A stretch of 51,005 bases of DNA from Pseudomonadota bacterium. Its GTDB lineage: Bacteria > Pseudomonadota > Gammaproteobacteria > Burkholderiales > Rhodocyclaceae. The number at the start of each line of letters is the position of its first letter. Positions within the stretch are counted from its first letter, which is position 1. Made by a program: the position numbers and the translations under genes. Below the pieces are notes generated by a model. That model did no database searches and had not been told where the DNA came from. It worked only from the letters and a program-made list of their open reading frames with translations. The stretch lies in the NCBI GenBank assembly GCA_018262195.1, contig JAGTRS010000039.1, positions 1 through 51,005 of the forward strand, read 5' to 3'. Shown piece by piece: positions 35,172-43,362 of this stretch.

Positions 35172-36257
35172 TCAAGCCTTACGTTTGGCGAAATCGTTCA
35201 TGAAGTCGACCAGCGCCTGAACGCCGGCCAAAGAAACCGCGTTGTAGATCGAGGCACGCATTCCACCAACCGACTTGTGGCCCTTCAGGGAAACCAGTCC
35301 GGCCGCCTTCGATTCCGCCAGGAAGGCTGCGTCGAGATCAGGATTGGCCAGCACGAACGGCACATTCATGGCCGAACGGCAATCAGGATCGACCGGGTTC
35401 GTATAGAAACCTTCAGAATCGTCGATCGCTGCATACAAAATCCGCGCCTTTTCGGCGTTCACCGCGGCAATGCCCGGCAACCCGCCCTGACGCTTGAGCC
35501 ACTGGAATACCAGGCCGGCAATATAGATACCGTAGGTCGGCGGGGTGTTCAGCATCGAACCGTTCTCAGCCATCACCGCATAGTCCATCACCGTTGGGAT
35601 GGTCAGCGGCGCCATGCCGAGCAGGTCGCGATGAATGATGACCAAGGTCAGGCCGGAAGGGCCAATGTTCTTCTGGGCACCGGCGTAAATCAGGCCGAAT
35701 TTCTCGACATTGACCGGTCGCGACAGGATGTGCGACGACATGTCGGCGACCAACGGCACTCCGGTATCGGCAATGCGCTCGGGAGGAATCTCGACGCCGT
35801 GGATGGTTTCGTTGGTGCACACGTGCAGGTAGGCTGCGAACGGGTCGAGCTGGATTTCGTCAGCGAACGGCAAACGGGTGAAATTGCTCGCCTCGGTCGT
35901 CGCCGCACAGCGAACGTTACCGAATCGCTGCGCTTCCTTGAAAGCCTTCTTCGACCACGAGCCAGTCACGATATAGTCAGCCGAACGGCCAGCCAGCAGG
36001 TTCATCGGAATCTGGGCAAACTGTTGCGTCGCACCGCCCTGCAGGAACAGCACCGTGTACTGCTCGGGGATGCCCATCAACTCGCGCAGGTCGGCTTCGG
36101 CCTGCTCGATGATGCTGGTGAACTCCTTGCCGCGATGGCTCATTTCCATCACGCTGCAGCCGGCACCATGCCAGTCGAGCAGTTCTTCCTGCGCCTGGCG
36201 CAGGACTTCCTCGGGAAGAGCAGCCGGACCGGCGCTGAAATTCCAGATGCGACTCAT
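35172..36257 (-). CDS. serC: Phosphoserine aminotransferase
   Basis: This 361-residue class V PLP aminotransferase starts [19 protein letters not shown]. It contains VMEMSHRGKEF, VLFLQGGATQQFAQIPMNLL, ADMSSHILSRPV and the PLP lysine in FGLIYAGAQKNIGPSGL. It makes phosphoserine for serine, and 4-phosphohydroxythreonine for pyridoxal phosphate synthesis. Its ATG overlaps the gyrA stop, so gyrA, serC, pheA, hisC, tyrA and ligE probably form one transcript. Confidence 0.96.
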   Translation of the reverse strand: MSRIWNFSAGPAALPEEVLRQAQEELLDWHGAGCSVMEMSHRGKEFTSIIEQAEADLRELMGIPEQYTVLFLQGGATQQFAQIPMNLLAGRSADYIVTGSWSKKAFKEAQRFGNVRCAATTEASNFTRLPFADEIQLDPFAAYLHVCTNETIHGVEIPPERIADTGVPLVADMSSHILSRPVNVEKFGLIYAGAQKNIGPSGLTLVIIHRDLLGMAPLTIPTVMDYAVMAENGSMLNTPPTYGIYIAGLVFQWLKRQGGLPGIAAVNAEKARILYAAIDDSEGFYTNPVDPDCRSAMNVPFVLANPDLDAAFLAESKAAGLVSLKGHKSVGGMRASIYNAVSLAGVQALVDFMNDFAKRKA

Positions 36258-38896
36258 CAGGCTTCTCCACCTTCGTTGCCGGCAACATCGCCTTCGCTCG
36301 GTGCAGCATCGCCCGTTTCCGGAGCGACCACATCGGATTCACCTTCGGCATCCGCCTCTGCCACCGACTCGGCAACCTTTTCCAGACCTGCCAGCTTCTC
36401 GCCATCATCCAGCGAGATCAGCGTCACGCCTTGCGTTGCCCGGCCCATGCCGCGAATTTCCGAGACGCGGGTGCGGATCAGCACACCGCCGGTAGTGATC
36501 AGCATCACTTCGTCGTTGTCGTCGACCAGCTTGGCGCCAATCACCACGCCGTTGCGCTCGCTGTCAGCAATCGCCTTGACGCCCTGCGTGCCGCGGCCTG
36601 AGTGGCGGAAGTCGGCCAATACTGTGCGCTTGCCGAAACCGTTTTCGGTAGCCACCAGCACAGTCTGCTGATCACTCTCGGCGACGAGCAGCGAGATGAC
36701 TGCCTGCCCGGCCTGCAGCTTCATGCCTCGGACACCGCGGGCACCGCGACCCATCGGACGGACATCTTCTTCGTCGAACCATACGGCCTTGCCGGCGTTG
36801 GAGACCAACACGATGTCACTCTGGCCGGTGGTCAGTTCGACCCCGATCAGATAATCGTCATCGAGCAAGTCCACAGCGATGATGCCGGCCTTGCGCGGGT
36901 TGGAGAAGTCGGACAACGGGGTCTTCTTGACCGTACCGGCACGAGTCGCCATGAAAATGAATTTGTCGTCGGCAAATTCCTTGACCGGCAGCACGGCATT
37001 GATCCGTTCGCCCTCTTCCAGCGGGAAGAGATTGACGATCGGCTTGCCGCGGCTGACCCGGCTACCTTGCGGCGCTTCGTAAACTTTGAGCCAGTAGCAG
37101 CGGCCGCGATTGGAGAAGCACAGGATAAAGTCATGGGTGTTGGCCATGAACAGGTGATCGACGAAATCCTCGTCCTTGATCGCCGCCGCCTGCTTGCCAC
37201 GACCACCACGGCGCTGGGCACGATAGTCGGCCAGCGGCTGTGCCTTGATGTAACCACCGTGCGACAGCGTGACAACCATGTCCTGCGGCGTAATCAGGTC
37301 TTCCAGGCTTAGTTCGTGCGTCTGCAGAATGATTTCCGAGCGCCGCTCGTCGCCGAACTGCTCGCGAATTGCCACCAGTTCGTTCACGATGATTTCGGTA
37401 ATACGCTCCGGCTTGGCCAGGATGTCGAGCAGATCGAGGATCTTGGCCATGACATCCTTGTACTCGCTGACGATCTTGTCCTGCTCGAGACCGGTCAGGC
37501 GCTGCAAACGCAGTTCCAGAATGGCCTGAGCCTGGGCATCGGAGAGCCGATAGCCTTGCGCCGACAAACCGAATTCCGGCGCCAGCCCATCCGGACGCGA
37601 AGCATCGGAAGCAGCGCGCACCAGCATTTCCTCGACCACAACACTGCGCCAGGTGCGCTCCATCAGACCGCGCTTGGCATCGGCCGGCGTCGGCGCAGCC
37701 TTGATCAAGGTAATGATGTCGTCGACGTTGGACAGCGCGACGGCCAGGCCTTCGAGGATATGGCCGCGTTCGCGCGCCTTGCGCAGTTCGAAGACGGTGC
37801 GCCGCGTGATGACTTCGCGACGGTGCGACAGAAAGCATTCGAGCATCTGCTTCAGGTTGAGCAGCCGCGGCTGGCCGTCGACCAGCGCCACCATGTTCAT
37901 GCCGAAGGTGTCCTGCAGTTGCGTTTGCTTGTACAGGTTATTGAGGATGACCTCGCCGACTTCGCCGCGCTTCAGTTCGATGACGATGCGCATGCCCGAC
38001 TTGTCGGACTCGTCGCGGATGTCGGAAATGCCTTCGATCTTCTTTTCGTTGACCAGCTCGGCGATCTTCTCGATCAGCGACTTCTTGTTAACCTGATAGG
38101 GAATCTCATCAACGATCAGCGCCTGACGACCGTTGCTCTTTTCCATGTCCTCGAAATGGGTGCGGGCGCGCATGATGACGCGCCCACGGCCGGTCTGGTA
38201 ACCCTCGCGGACGCCGGTCATACCGTAGATCAGGCCAGCGGTCGGGAAGTCAGGTGCAGGAATGTAGGCAATCAATTCCTCGATGGTGATCGCCGGATTT
38301 TCCAGCATGGCCAGACAACCGGCGATAACTTCGTTAAGGTTGTGCGGCGGAATGTTGGTTGCCATGCCCACCGCGATACCGGACGAACCGTTGATCAGCA
38401 GATTGGGGATGCGCGCCGGCATTACCAGCGGCTCGTGCTCGGATCCGTCGTAGTTCGGCCCGAAATCGACGGTTTCCTTGTCGAGATCTTCGAGCAGTTG
38501 GTGACCAATCTTGGCCATGCGGACTTCGGTGTAACGCATCGCCGCCGCGTTGTCGCCGTCGACCGAACCGAAGTTACCCTGACCATCGACCAGCATGTAG
38601 CGCAGCGAAAAATCCTGCGCCATGCGAACGATCGTGTCATAGACCGCTGTATCGCCGTGCGGGTGGTATTTACCGATCACGTCACCGACGATACGGGCCG
38701 ATTTCTTGTACGCTTTGTTCCAGTCGTTGTTCAGCTCGTGCATCGCGAACAACACCCGGCGATGCACCGGCTTCAGGCCGTCGCGTGCATCCGGCAGCGC
38801 CCGGCCAACGATCACGCTCATCGCGTAATCGAGATAGGAACGCCGCATCTCGTCTTCGAGGCTGATCGGCAGAGTTTCTTTGGCGAATTGGTCCAT
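36257..38896 (-). CDS. gyrA: DNA gyrase subunit A
   Basis: This 879-residue topoisomerase subunit starts [20 protein letters not shown]. The active tyrosine is Y122 in [10 protein letters not shown]. The quinolone-resistance region reads [10 protein letters not shown], with Thr at position 83 and Asp at 87 in E. coli numbering; Thr83 is the wild-type residue in several bacteria and does not by itself indicate resistance. The C-terminal domain has the GyrA-box [10 protein letters not shown]. The tail (last ~35 residues) is unusually acidic (many Asp and Glu). The gene is divergent from the deaminase gene with almost no space between, so its promoter must lie in or over that gene's start. Confidence 0.97.
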   Translation of the reverse strand: MDQFAKETLPISLEDEMRRSYLDYAMSVIVGRALPDARDGLKPVHRRVLFAMHELNNDWNKAYKKSARIVGDVIGKYHPHGDTAVYDTIVRMAQDFSLRYMLVDGQGNFGSVDGDNAAAMRYTEVRMAKIGHQLLEDLDKETVDFGPNYDGSEHEPLVMPARIPNLLINGSSGIAVGMATNIPPHNLNEVIAGCLAMLENPAITIEELIAYIPAPDFPTAGLIYGMTGVREGYQTGRGRVIMRARTHFEDMEKSNGRQALIVDEIPYQVNKKSLIEKIAELVNEKKIEGISDIRDESDKSGMRIVIELKRGEVGEVILNNLYKQTQLQDTFGMNMVALVDGQPRLLNLKQMLECFLSHRREVITRRTVFELRKARERGHILEGLAVALSNVDDIITLIKAAPTPADAKRGLMERTWRSVVVEEMLVRAASDASRPDGLAPEFGLSAQGYRLSDAQAQAILELRLQRLTGLEQDKIVSEYKDVMAKILDLLDILAKPERITEIIVNELVAIREQFGDERRSEIILQTHELSLEDLITPQDMVVTLSHGGYIKAQPLADYRAQRRGGRGKQAAAIKDEDFVDHLFMANTHDFILCFSNRGRCYWLKVYEAPQGSRVSRGKPIVNLFPLEEGERINAVLPVKEFADDKFIFMATRAGTVKKTPLSDFSNPRKAGIIAVDLLDDDYLIGVELTTGQSDIVLVSNAGKAVWFDEEDVRPMGRGARGVRGMKLQAGQAVISLLVAESDQQTVLVATENGFGKRTVLADFRHSGRGTQGVKAIADSERNGVVIGAKLVDDNDEVMLITTGGVLIRTRVSEIRGMGRATQGVTLISLDDGEKLAGLEKVAESVAEADAEGESDVVAPETGDAAPSEGDVAGNEGGEA

Positions 38897-38914
38897 GTCT
38901 CACATTCGCACCGC

Positions 38915-40192
38915 TTGCGCGATGCCTTATTAGTTGATTCAAGCGTAATTTGCTATTACAAGGGACGGATTCTGGCCATCCTGCCAACAGGGGAAGCTCG
39001 CGCCCGCTACGCGCCGACGAAGACCACCCTGCTGCCCGATCACATAGTTATCCCAGGGTTGATTAACCTGCACACCCACGCAGCAATGAGCCTGATGCGC
39101 GGACTGGCTGACGACCTCCCTCTGATGGATTGGCTAGAAAAACATATCTGGCCCACCGAAGCAAAGCACCTTTCGACGCAATTCGTTTATGACGGCACCC
39201 GTCTCGCCTGTGCCGAAATGCTCAAAGGGGGGATCACCTGCTTCAACGACATGTACTTTTTCCCGGATGCCGCCGCAACAGCAGCATCCGAATTCGGCAT
39301 GCGCGCAATGCTCGGCATCACCACCCTTGAATTTCCAACCCCTTACGCCAGCGATGCTGCCGATTACATCAACAAGGGGCTGGCTGTCCGCGAAGCCTGG
39401 CACAACAATCCGCTGATCGGCTTCTGCCTGGCTCCTCACGCTCCTTATACCGTCTCTGACAGCACTTTCGAGCGGATTCTGACGCTATCCGAGCAACTGA
39501 ATCTGCCGGTGCACTGCCACATCCACGAAACGCAGCAGGAAATTGCCGACAATCTCAAGCAGCACAAACTGCGACCACTGGCGCGACTTCACAAACTCGG
39601 CATCCTCGGCCCCAATTTCATCGGCGTCCACGCCGTCCATCTGAACGACGACGACCTTCATCTATTGGCAGACACCGGCAGCAATATCACCCACTGCCCC
39701 ACCTCGAACCTCAAACTGGCCAGCGGCTTTGCTCCAGTAGCAAAAATGAGACAACTTGGCATCAATGTCGGACTCGGCACCGACGGCGCCGCAAGCAACA
39801 ACCGCCTCGATTTGTTTGGCGAAATGCGCCTGGCTTCCCTTTTAGCCAAAGGACTGACTGGTGACGCCAGCGTCCTGCCCGCCAGAGAAATGCTGCGCAT
39901 GGCCACACTCAACGCGGCCTCGGCCTTGGGGCTAGCCGATGAAATCGGCTCGATCACCCCGGGGAAATCGGCAGACCTTTGCGCCGTCAGCCTGGGAGAA
40001 CTGGAAACACGCCCCTGCTTTGACCCGGTGTCACATCTGGTCAATGTTGCCGGCCGTGAATCCGTAACCCACGTTTGGGTAGCCGGAAAGTGTTGCGTAG
40101 ACAACAAATCTTTACTTCAGCACGACCAAAATCGCTTGGAATCTGCCATAGCCCTATGGCAGAATAGTTTGGAATTCCGCCAGCGGGCCTAA
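38915..40192 (+). CDS. mtaD: TRZ/ATZ-family amidohydrolase (MtaD-like deaminase), N-terminus damaged
   Basis: The body is a clear amidohydrolase of the 5-methylthioadenosine/S-adenosylhomocysteine deaminase group: metal motif PGLINLHTHAAMS, MRGLADDLPLMDWL, LAPHAPYTVSD, HCHIHETQQE and GLGTDGAASNN. There is no ATG in frame before 39088, which is already past the HxH motif. The first usable start is TTG at 38915, giving 425 residues. The usual first ~30 residues (ARWIIPVEP-type) are absent. In another frame an ATG at 38922 gives MPY, stop, LIQA, stop, FAITRDG, which looks like remnants of the normal start. The enzyme may be translated poorly or be inactive at its N-terminal beta-sandwich. The stop at 40192 is followed 55 bp on by the OmpA-family gene. 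Confidence 0.8.
   Translation: MRDALLVDSSVICYYKGRILAILPTGEARARYAPTKTTLLPDHIVIPGLINLHTHAAMSLMRGLADDLPLMDWLEKHIWPTEAKHLSTQFVYDGTRLACAEMLKGGITCFNDMYFFPDAAATAASEFGMRAMLGITTLEFPTPYASDAADYINKGLAVREAWHNNPLIGFCLAPHAPYTVSDSTFERILTLSEQLNLPVHCHIHETQQEIADNLKQHKLRPLARLHKLGILGPNFIGVHAVHLNDDDLHLLADTGSNITHCPTSNLKLASGFAPVAKMRQLGINVGLGTDGAASNNRLDLFGEMRLASLLAKGLTGDASVLPAREMLRMATLNAASALGLADEIGSITPGKSADLCAVSLGELETRPCFDPVSHLVNVAGRESVTHVWVAGKCCVDNKSLLQHDQNRLESAIALWQNSLEFRQRA
40142..40163. repeat. Perfect inverted repeat (10-bp arms) upstream of ompA-family gene
   Basis: TCTGCCATAG, a 2-base spacer CC, then CTATGGCAGA form an exact palindrome in the last codons of the deaminase gene, 84 bp before the ATG of the OmpA-family gene. 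No T-tract follows, so it is not a typical terminator. Its symmetry and place fit a dimeric regulator's operator for ompA, but coding constraint may also explain part of it. Confidence 0.45.
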
Positions 40193-40247
40193 TTTCGGCC
40201 GTGGAGCGGGTTAAAGATTTCCAAATTTTCTTCAATGAGGGAAAACA

Positions 40248-40799
40248 ATGATCAAAAATATCGTCAAGAAATCTCTGGTACTGGCCCTGCTGGCCGGCAT
40301 CGGCTTCTCTGCTGTTGCGCAAGAGCGCGTTTACCTGATCGACCAGCGTGACGTCGTCGCCAGCGAGCCGAAGGCTGCTCCTGGTGCTGCCGCTGGTGCC
40401 GCTGCTGGCGTGAAGCCGTCCGGTGAAAAGATCACCGTCGCTGCTGACGCCCTGTTCGACTTCAACAAGGCTGTCCTGCGTCCGGCTGGTAAGGCCAAGC
40501 TCGACGAACTGGTCTCCAAGGCCAAGGCCATCAAGCTCGAAGTGATCCTGGCCGTTGGCCACACCGACCGTATCGGTGGCGATGCCTACAACCAGAAGCT
40601 GTCTGAAAAGCGTGCTGCTGCCGTCAAGGAATACCTGGTTGCCAAGGGTATCGAAGCCAACCGTGTTTACACCGAAGGCAAGGGCGAGAAGCAGCCGGTT
40701 ACCGGCGACAAGTGCAAGGGCAATGCCAAGACCAAGGCCCTGATCGACTGCCTGCAGCCGGATCGTCGCGTCGACATCGAAGTCATCGGCACCAAGTAA
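40248..40799 (+). CDS. OmpA-family outer-membrane/peptidoglycan-binding protein
   Basis: This 183-residue protein has a signal peptide (residues 1-24, ending SAVA), an Ala/Gly/Pro-rich linker at ~44-58, and a C-terminal OmpA domain: [29 protein letters not shown] (peptidoglycan-binding), [15 protein letters not shown] and the ending [10 protein letters not shown]. There is no beta-barrel. The Cys pair (CKGN and DCLQ) probably forms a disulfide, as in many OmpA domains. Codon use is strongly biased to C/G-ending optimal codons, suggesting high expression. AGGGAAAAC precedes the ATG, and a strong terminator follows. Confidence 0.93.
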   Translation: MIKNIVKKSLVLALLAGIGFSAVAQERVYLIDQRDVVASEPKAAPGAAAGAAAGVKPSGEKITVAADALFDFNKAVLRPAGKAKLDELVSKAKAIKLEVILAVGHTDRIGGDAYNQKLSEKRAAAVKEYLVAKGIEANRVYTEGKGEKQPVTGDKCKGNAKTKALIDCLQPDRRVDIEVIGTK

Positions 40800-40820
40800 T
40801 CCGCCGACGCTTCAACGAAA

Positions 40821-40846
40821 AGCCCTGCCTCGGCAGGGCTTTTTCA
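40821..40846 (+). terminator. Rho-independent terminator after the OmpA-family gene
   Basis: The stem AGCCCTGC/GCAGGGCT (8 bp, CTCG loop; extendable by one pair) is followed by TTTTTC, and preceded by GAAAA. It starts 21 bp after the stop codon. It ends only 6 bases before the ubiG start codon. Confidence 0.92.
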
Positions 40847-40852
40847 AAAGCC

Positions 40853-41551
40853 ATGATCAACGCCGACCAAGCCGAACTCGATAAATTTGGTGAACTTGCC
40901 CACCGTTGGTGGGACCAGAACAGCGAATTCAAGCCGCTCCACGATATCAACCCACTACGCATCGACTGGATCGATCAGGCGATCGGTCTGGCAGGCAAGC
41001 GGGTTCTGGACGTCGGCTGCGGTGGCGGCCTGCTGTCCGAAGGAATGGCTGTTCGTGGTGCCGATGTGACCGGCATCGATCTCTCCGAGAAGCCGCTGGG
41101 CGTGGCCAAGCTTCACCTGCTGGAAACGGGCCAGAAGGTTGATTACCGCAAGATCTCCGTCGAAGAACTGGCGGAACAGATGCCCGGTGAATTTGATGCC
41201 GTCACCTGCCTCGAGATGCTCGAACACGTCCCGAATCCATCGAGCGTCATCACGGCCTGCGCCCGTCTGGTCAAGCCGGGTGGCCAAGTTTTCCTGTCCA
41301 CGCTCAACCGTAACCCGAAGTCCTATCTGTTCGCAGTCATCGGGGCCGAGTACGTACTGCAGATGTTGCCTAAGGGAACGCACGATTACGCCAGATTCAT
41401 CAAGCCATCAGAACTCGCCCGCTGGGCCAAGATGGCCAATCTGGAACCAGAAGAGCTTATCGGCATGAGCTACAACCCGTTGACCCAGAAATACTTGCTC
41501 GGCAAAGACACCAGCGTTAATTACCTGATGCGCGCCATCCGGCATGTTTGA
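40853..41551 (+). CDS. ubiG: Ubiquinone biosynthesis O-methyltransferase
   Basis: This 232-residue class I methyltransferase starts [20 protein letters not shown], the well-known UbiG beginning. SAM motifs are [27 protein letters not shown] and [20 protein letters not shown]. It carries out both O-methylations in ubiquinone synthesis at the membrane. The ATG at 40853 lies 6 bases after the T-tract of the ompA terminator and has no clear Shine-Dalgarno sequence. It overlaps gph by 8 nt. Confidence 0.95.
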   Translation: MINADQAELDKFGELAHRWWDQNSEFKPLHDINPLRIDWIDQAIGLAGKRVLDVGCGGGLLSEGMAVRGADVTGIDLSEKPLGVAKLHLLETGQKVDYRKISVEELAEQMPGEFDAVTCLEMLEHVPNPSSVITACARLVKPGGQVFLSTLNRNPKSYLFAVIGAEYVLQMLPKGTHDYARFIKPSELARWAKMANLEPEELIGMSYNPLTQKYLLGKDTSVNYLMRAIRHV

Positions 41552-42212
41552 TGCCGTTCTGTTCGATCTGGATGGCACTTTGGCCGACACGGCGCCCGAC
41601 CTGGGCGAATCGGTCAATATTTTGCTCTCAGAGGAGGGGCGTCCTCAGCTCTCACTTGAAACCCTGCGGCCTTTCACGTCGCAGGGCGTTCGTGGCCTGC
41701 TGAAGGCCGGCTTTGGCATCGACAGCTCACACTCAACCTACGACCGACTGTCAGAACGCTTCCTTGCGATCTACGCTGAGCGCTTGTGCCACGCCACCCG
41801 ACTGTTCGATGAGGTTCCGGAATTGCTGGATACGCTCGAGCAGATGAACCTGGCCTGGGGAATCGTCACCAACAAGCGGATGCGCTTTACCGATCCTCTG
41901 GTCGAACGGCTGCAACTCACTCCCCGCACCACCTGCGTCGTCAGCGGCGATACGACAGCCGAAGCCAAGCCTTCGCCATTGCCCATCCTGCATGCCTGCC
42001 AGCTGCTTAGGCGTCGTCCGGAACGCACGCTCTACGTCGGTGACGACCGGCGCGACATCGTCGCCGGCAACGCCGCCGGCTGCATGACAGTGGCTGTTTC
42101 CTACGGTTACCTTGGGGACAGCGGCCCGCTACACAGCTGGGGAGCCGACCTGATCATTGACCGCCCGAGCCAATTGGCGGAATACTTGGCTAAACACGTC
42201 GGGCCGAAATAA
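41544..42212 (+). CDS. gph: Phosphoglycolate phosphatase (HAD family)
   Basis: This 222-residue HAD hydrolase has motif [20 protein letters not shown] (nucleophile Asp), motif [10 protein letters not shown], a Lys in EAKPSPLPI and motif [19 protein letters not shown]. It removes 2-phosphoglycolate, for example that from DNA repair. It overlaps ubiG by 8 nt, the usual ubiG-gph pair of beta- and gamma-proteobacteria. Its 3' end overlaps the convergent methyltransferase gene by 23 bp. Confidence 0.93.
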   Translation: MFDAVLFDLDGTLADTAPDLGESVNILLSEEGRPQLSLETLRPFTSQGVRGLLKAGFGIDSSHSTYDRLSERFLAIYAERLCHATRLFDEVPELLDTLEQMNLAWGIVTNKRMRFTDPLVERLQLTPRTTCVVSGDTTAEAKPSPLPILHACQLLRRRPERTLYVGDDRRDIVAGNAAGCMTVAVSYGYLGDSGPLHSWGADLIIDRPSQLAEYLAKHVGPK

Positions 42213-43362
42213 GCAGGTTGCGCGGCGTCAGATGCCGATCGCAAAAACTCCCCAAACTCACTGCATAACCTCGCTCTTCGAGATATACCGCCAAATCGAG
42301 GGCCAGCCAGACCTCGATGGCTCGGCGAAAAGCGTGGCGGACAATCGACAGGCGCATCAAGTCATGACGCCGTTGCCAGCCCCGGGCCTCGAACTCATGG
42401 GCAACGCAGGCCGAAGGAAGAGACAGCCCTTCCCGTTCAGCCATCTTGAACAGAAACTCTGAAAACCCGGCACGCATCCAGATATCGGGCACTGGCTTGA
42501 ATGTGCGGTAAGCCTCACCCGACACCTGTCGACGCCAGGCGTCAAAACCAAGCTTCCAGGCCATTGCCCGATCCCGCTGGCGAGTCTCGCGGGGTGAGGC
42601 AGTAACCGTCTCCGTAACTGCCAGTCGGGTATCGTCGCGACTCAGGGAAAGCTGCAAGCCATCCGAGAGAGGTTGGTAGCGTTCGGCAACACCGCGGTAG
42701 TAGCAGCAAGGCGCTACGTCAAATTGACCGACTGACTGCGCAACACCCTGTTGAATCAGACGTCGATGCAGTTCGCCACAGGCATGTAGTGCCACCGCAT
42801 GCTGTCCGGATTGCGGCCAGCTGGCTGTTTCCATCGCATCAGCAACAACGAATTCCTGCGCCGCCCCGGCGCGATGTGCCAAGGCTGATCCGGACTCACA
42901 CAGACCCGCATCGATTTCCAGCGTATGCACCGAGGTTTGCCAGGTCAGCGCCAGAAGACGGCCGAGATGACCCTTGCCACCACACCAATCAAGGACCGGC
43001 TGCCCGGTGTTGCCGGCAGCGGCTGCAAAAGCCTCAATCTGCTCGCGCTTGCGACCGGGGATTTCCCAAGCCCAATGCCCTGCTCGCTCCGCCAGAATTT
43101 GCCGAGGCATGGTCGGCAATTCGGTCAATACCGCAATGGCTGCCACTGCCGGCACATGTTTGGTCAAAAGACCCAACGCGGCTGGCAAGTCGTCGTTCAG
43201 AAAAGCCACCGAATCATCAGGCAACGCCAGCAACTCATCGCTCAGTGCCGGCCATTGCTCACACCAGTCCGGACGTATTTCGCGAAAGGGCTGCGGATGC
43301 CAAAGATTACGAAAATCCAGCAGCGCTGCATCGAGTTCCTGCTGCCGTTCAGCCAGCCTCAC
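42190..43362 (-). CDS. Methyltransferase-domain protein (Methyltransf_32-like)
   Basis: This 390-residue protein has a SAM-binding motif VLDWCGGKGHLGRLLAL, then LEIDAGLCESG, HACGELHRRLI and APCCYYRG. The order WCGGKGHLGR then PCCYxG is typical of the Methyltransf_32 family related to GSTCD and RRNAD1, often linked to RNA modification. The substrate is unknown. It overlaps the upstream binding-protein gene by 4 nt and the 3' end of convergent gph by 23 bp. Confidence 0.8.
   Translation of the reverse strand: MRLAERQQELDAALLDFRNLWHPQPFREIRPDWCEQWPALSDELLALPDDSVAFLNDDLPAALGLLTKHVPAVAAIAVLTELPTMPRQILAERAGHWAWEIPGRKREQIEAFAAAAGNTGQPVLDWCGGKGHLGRLLALTWQTSVHTLEIDAGLCESGSALAHRAGAAQEFVVADAMETASWPQSGQHAVALHACGELHRRLIQQGVAQSVGQFDVAPCCYYRGVAERYQPLSDGLQLSLSRDDTRLAVTETVTASPRETRQRDRAMAWKLGFDAWRRQVSGEAYRTFKPVPDIWMRAGFSEFLFKMAEREGLSLPSACVAHEFEARGWQRRHDLMRLSIVRHAFRRAIEVWLALDLAVYLEERGYAVSLGSFCDRHLTPRNLLISARRV

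Noticed and set aside
38700..38720. Quinolone-resistance mutation in gyrA (Thr at position 83)
   Set aside because: Thr83 is the normal residue in many bacteria, and Asp87 is intact.
37316..38896. Plus-strand open frame that would extend the deaminase gene by over 500 codons
   Set aside because: It runs antisense through gyrA and has no family similarity. The conserved gyrA on the minus strand explains it.
40157..40172. Sigma-54-like site TGGCAGAATAGTTTGG before the ompA-family gene
   Set aside because: The -12 element is one base out of register and lacks the GC; the match is too weak.
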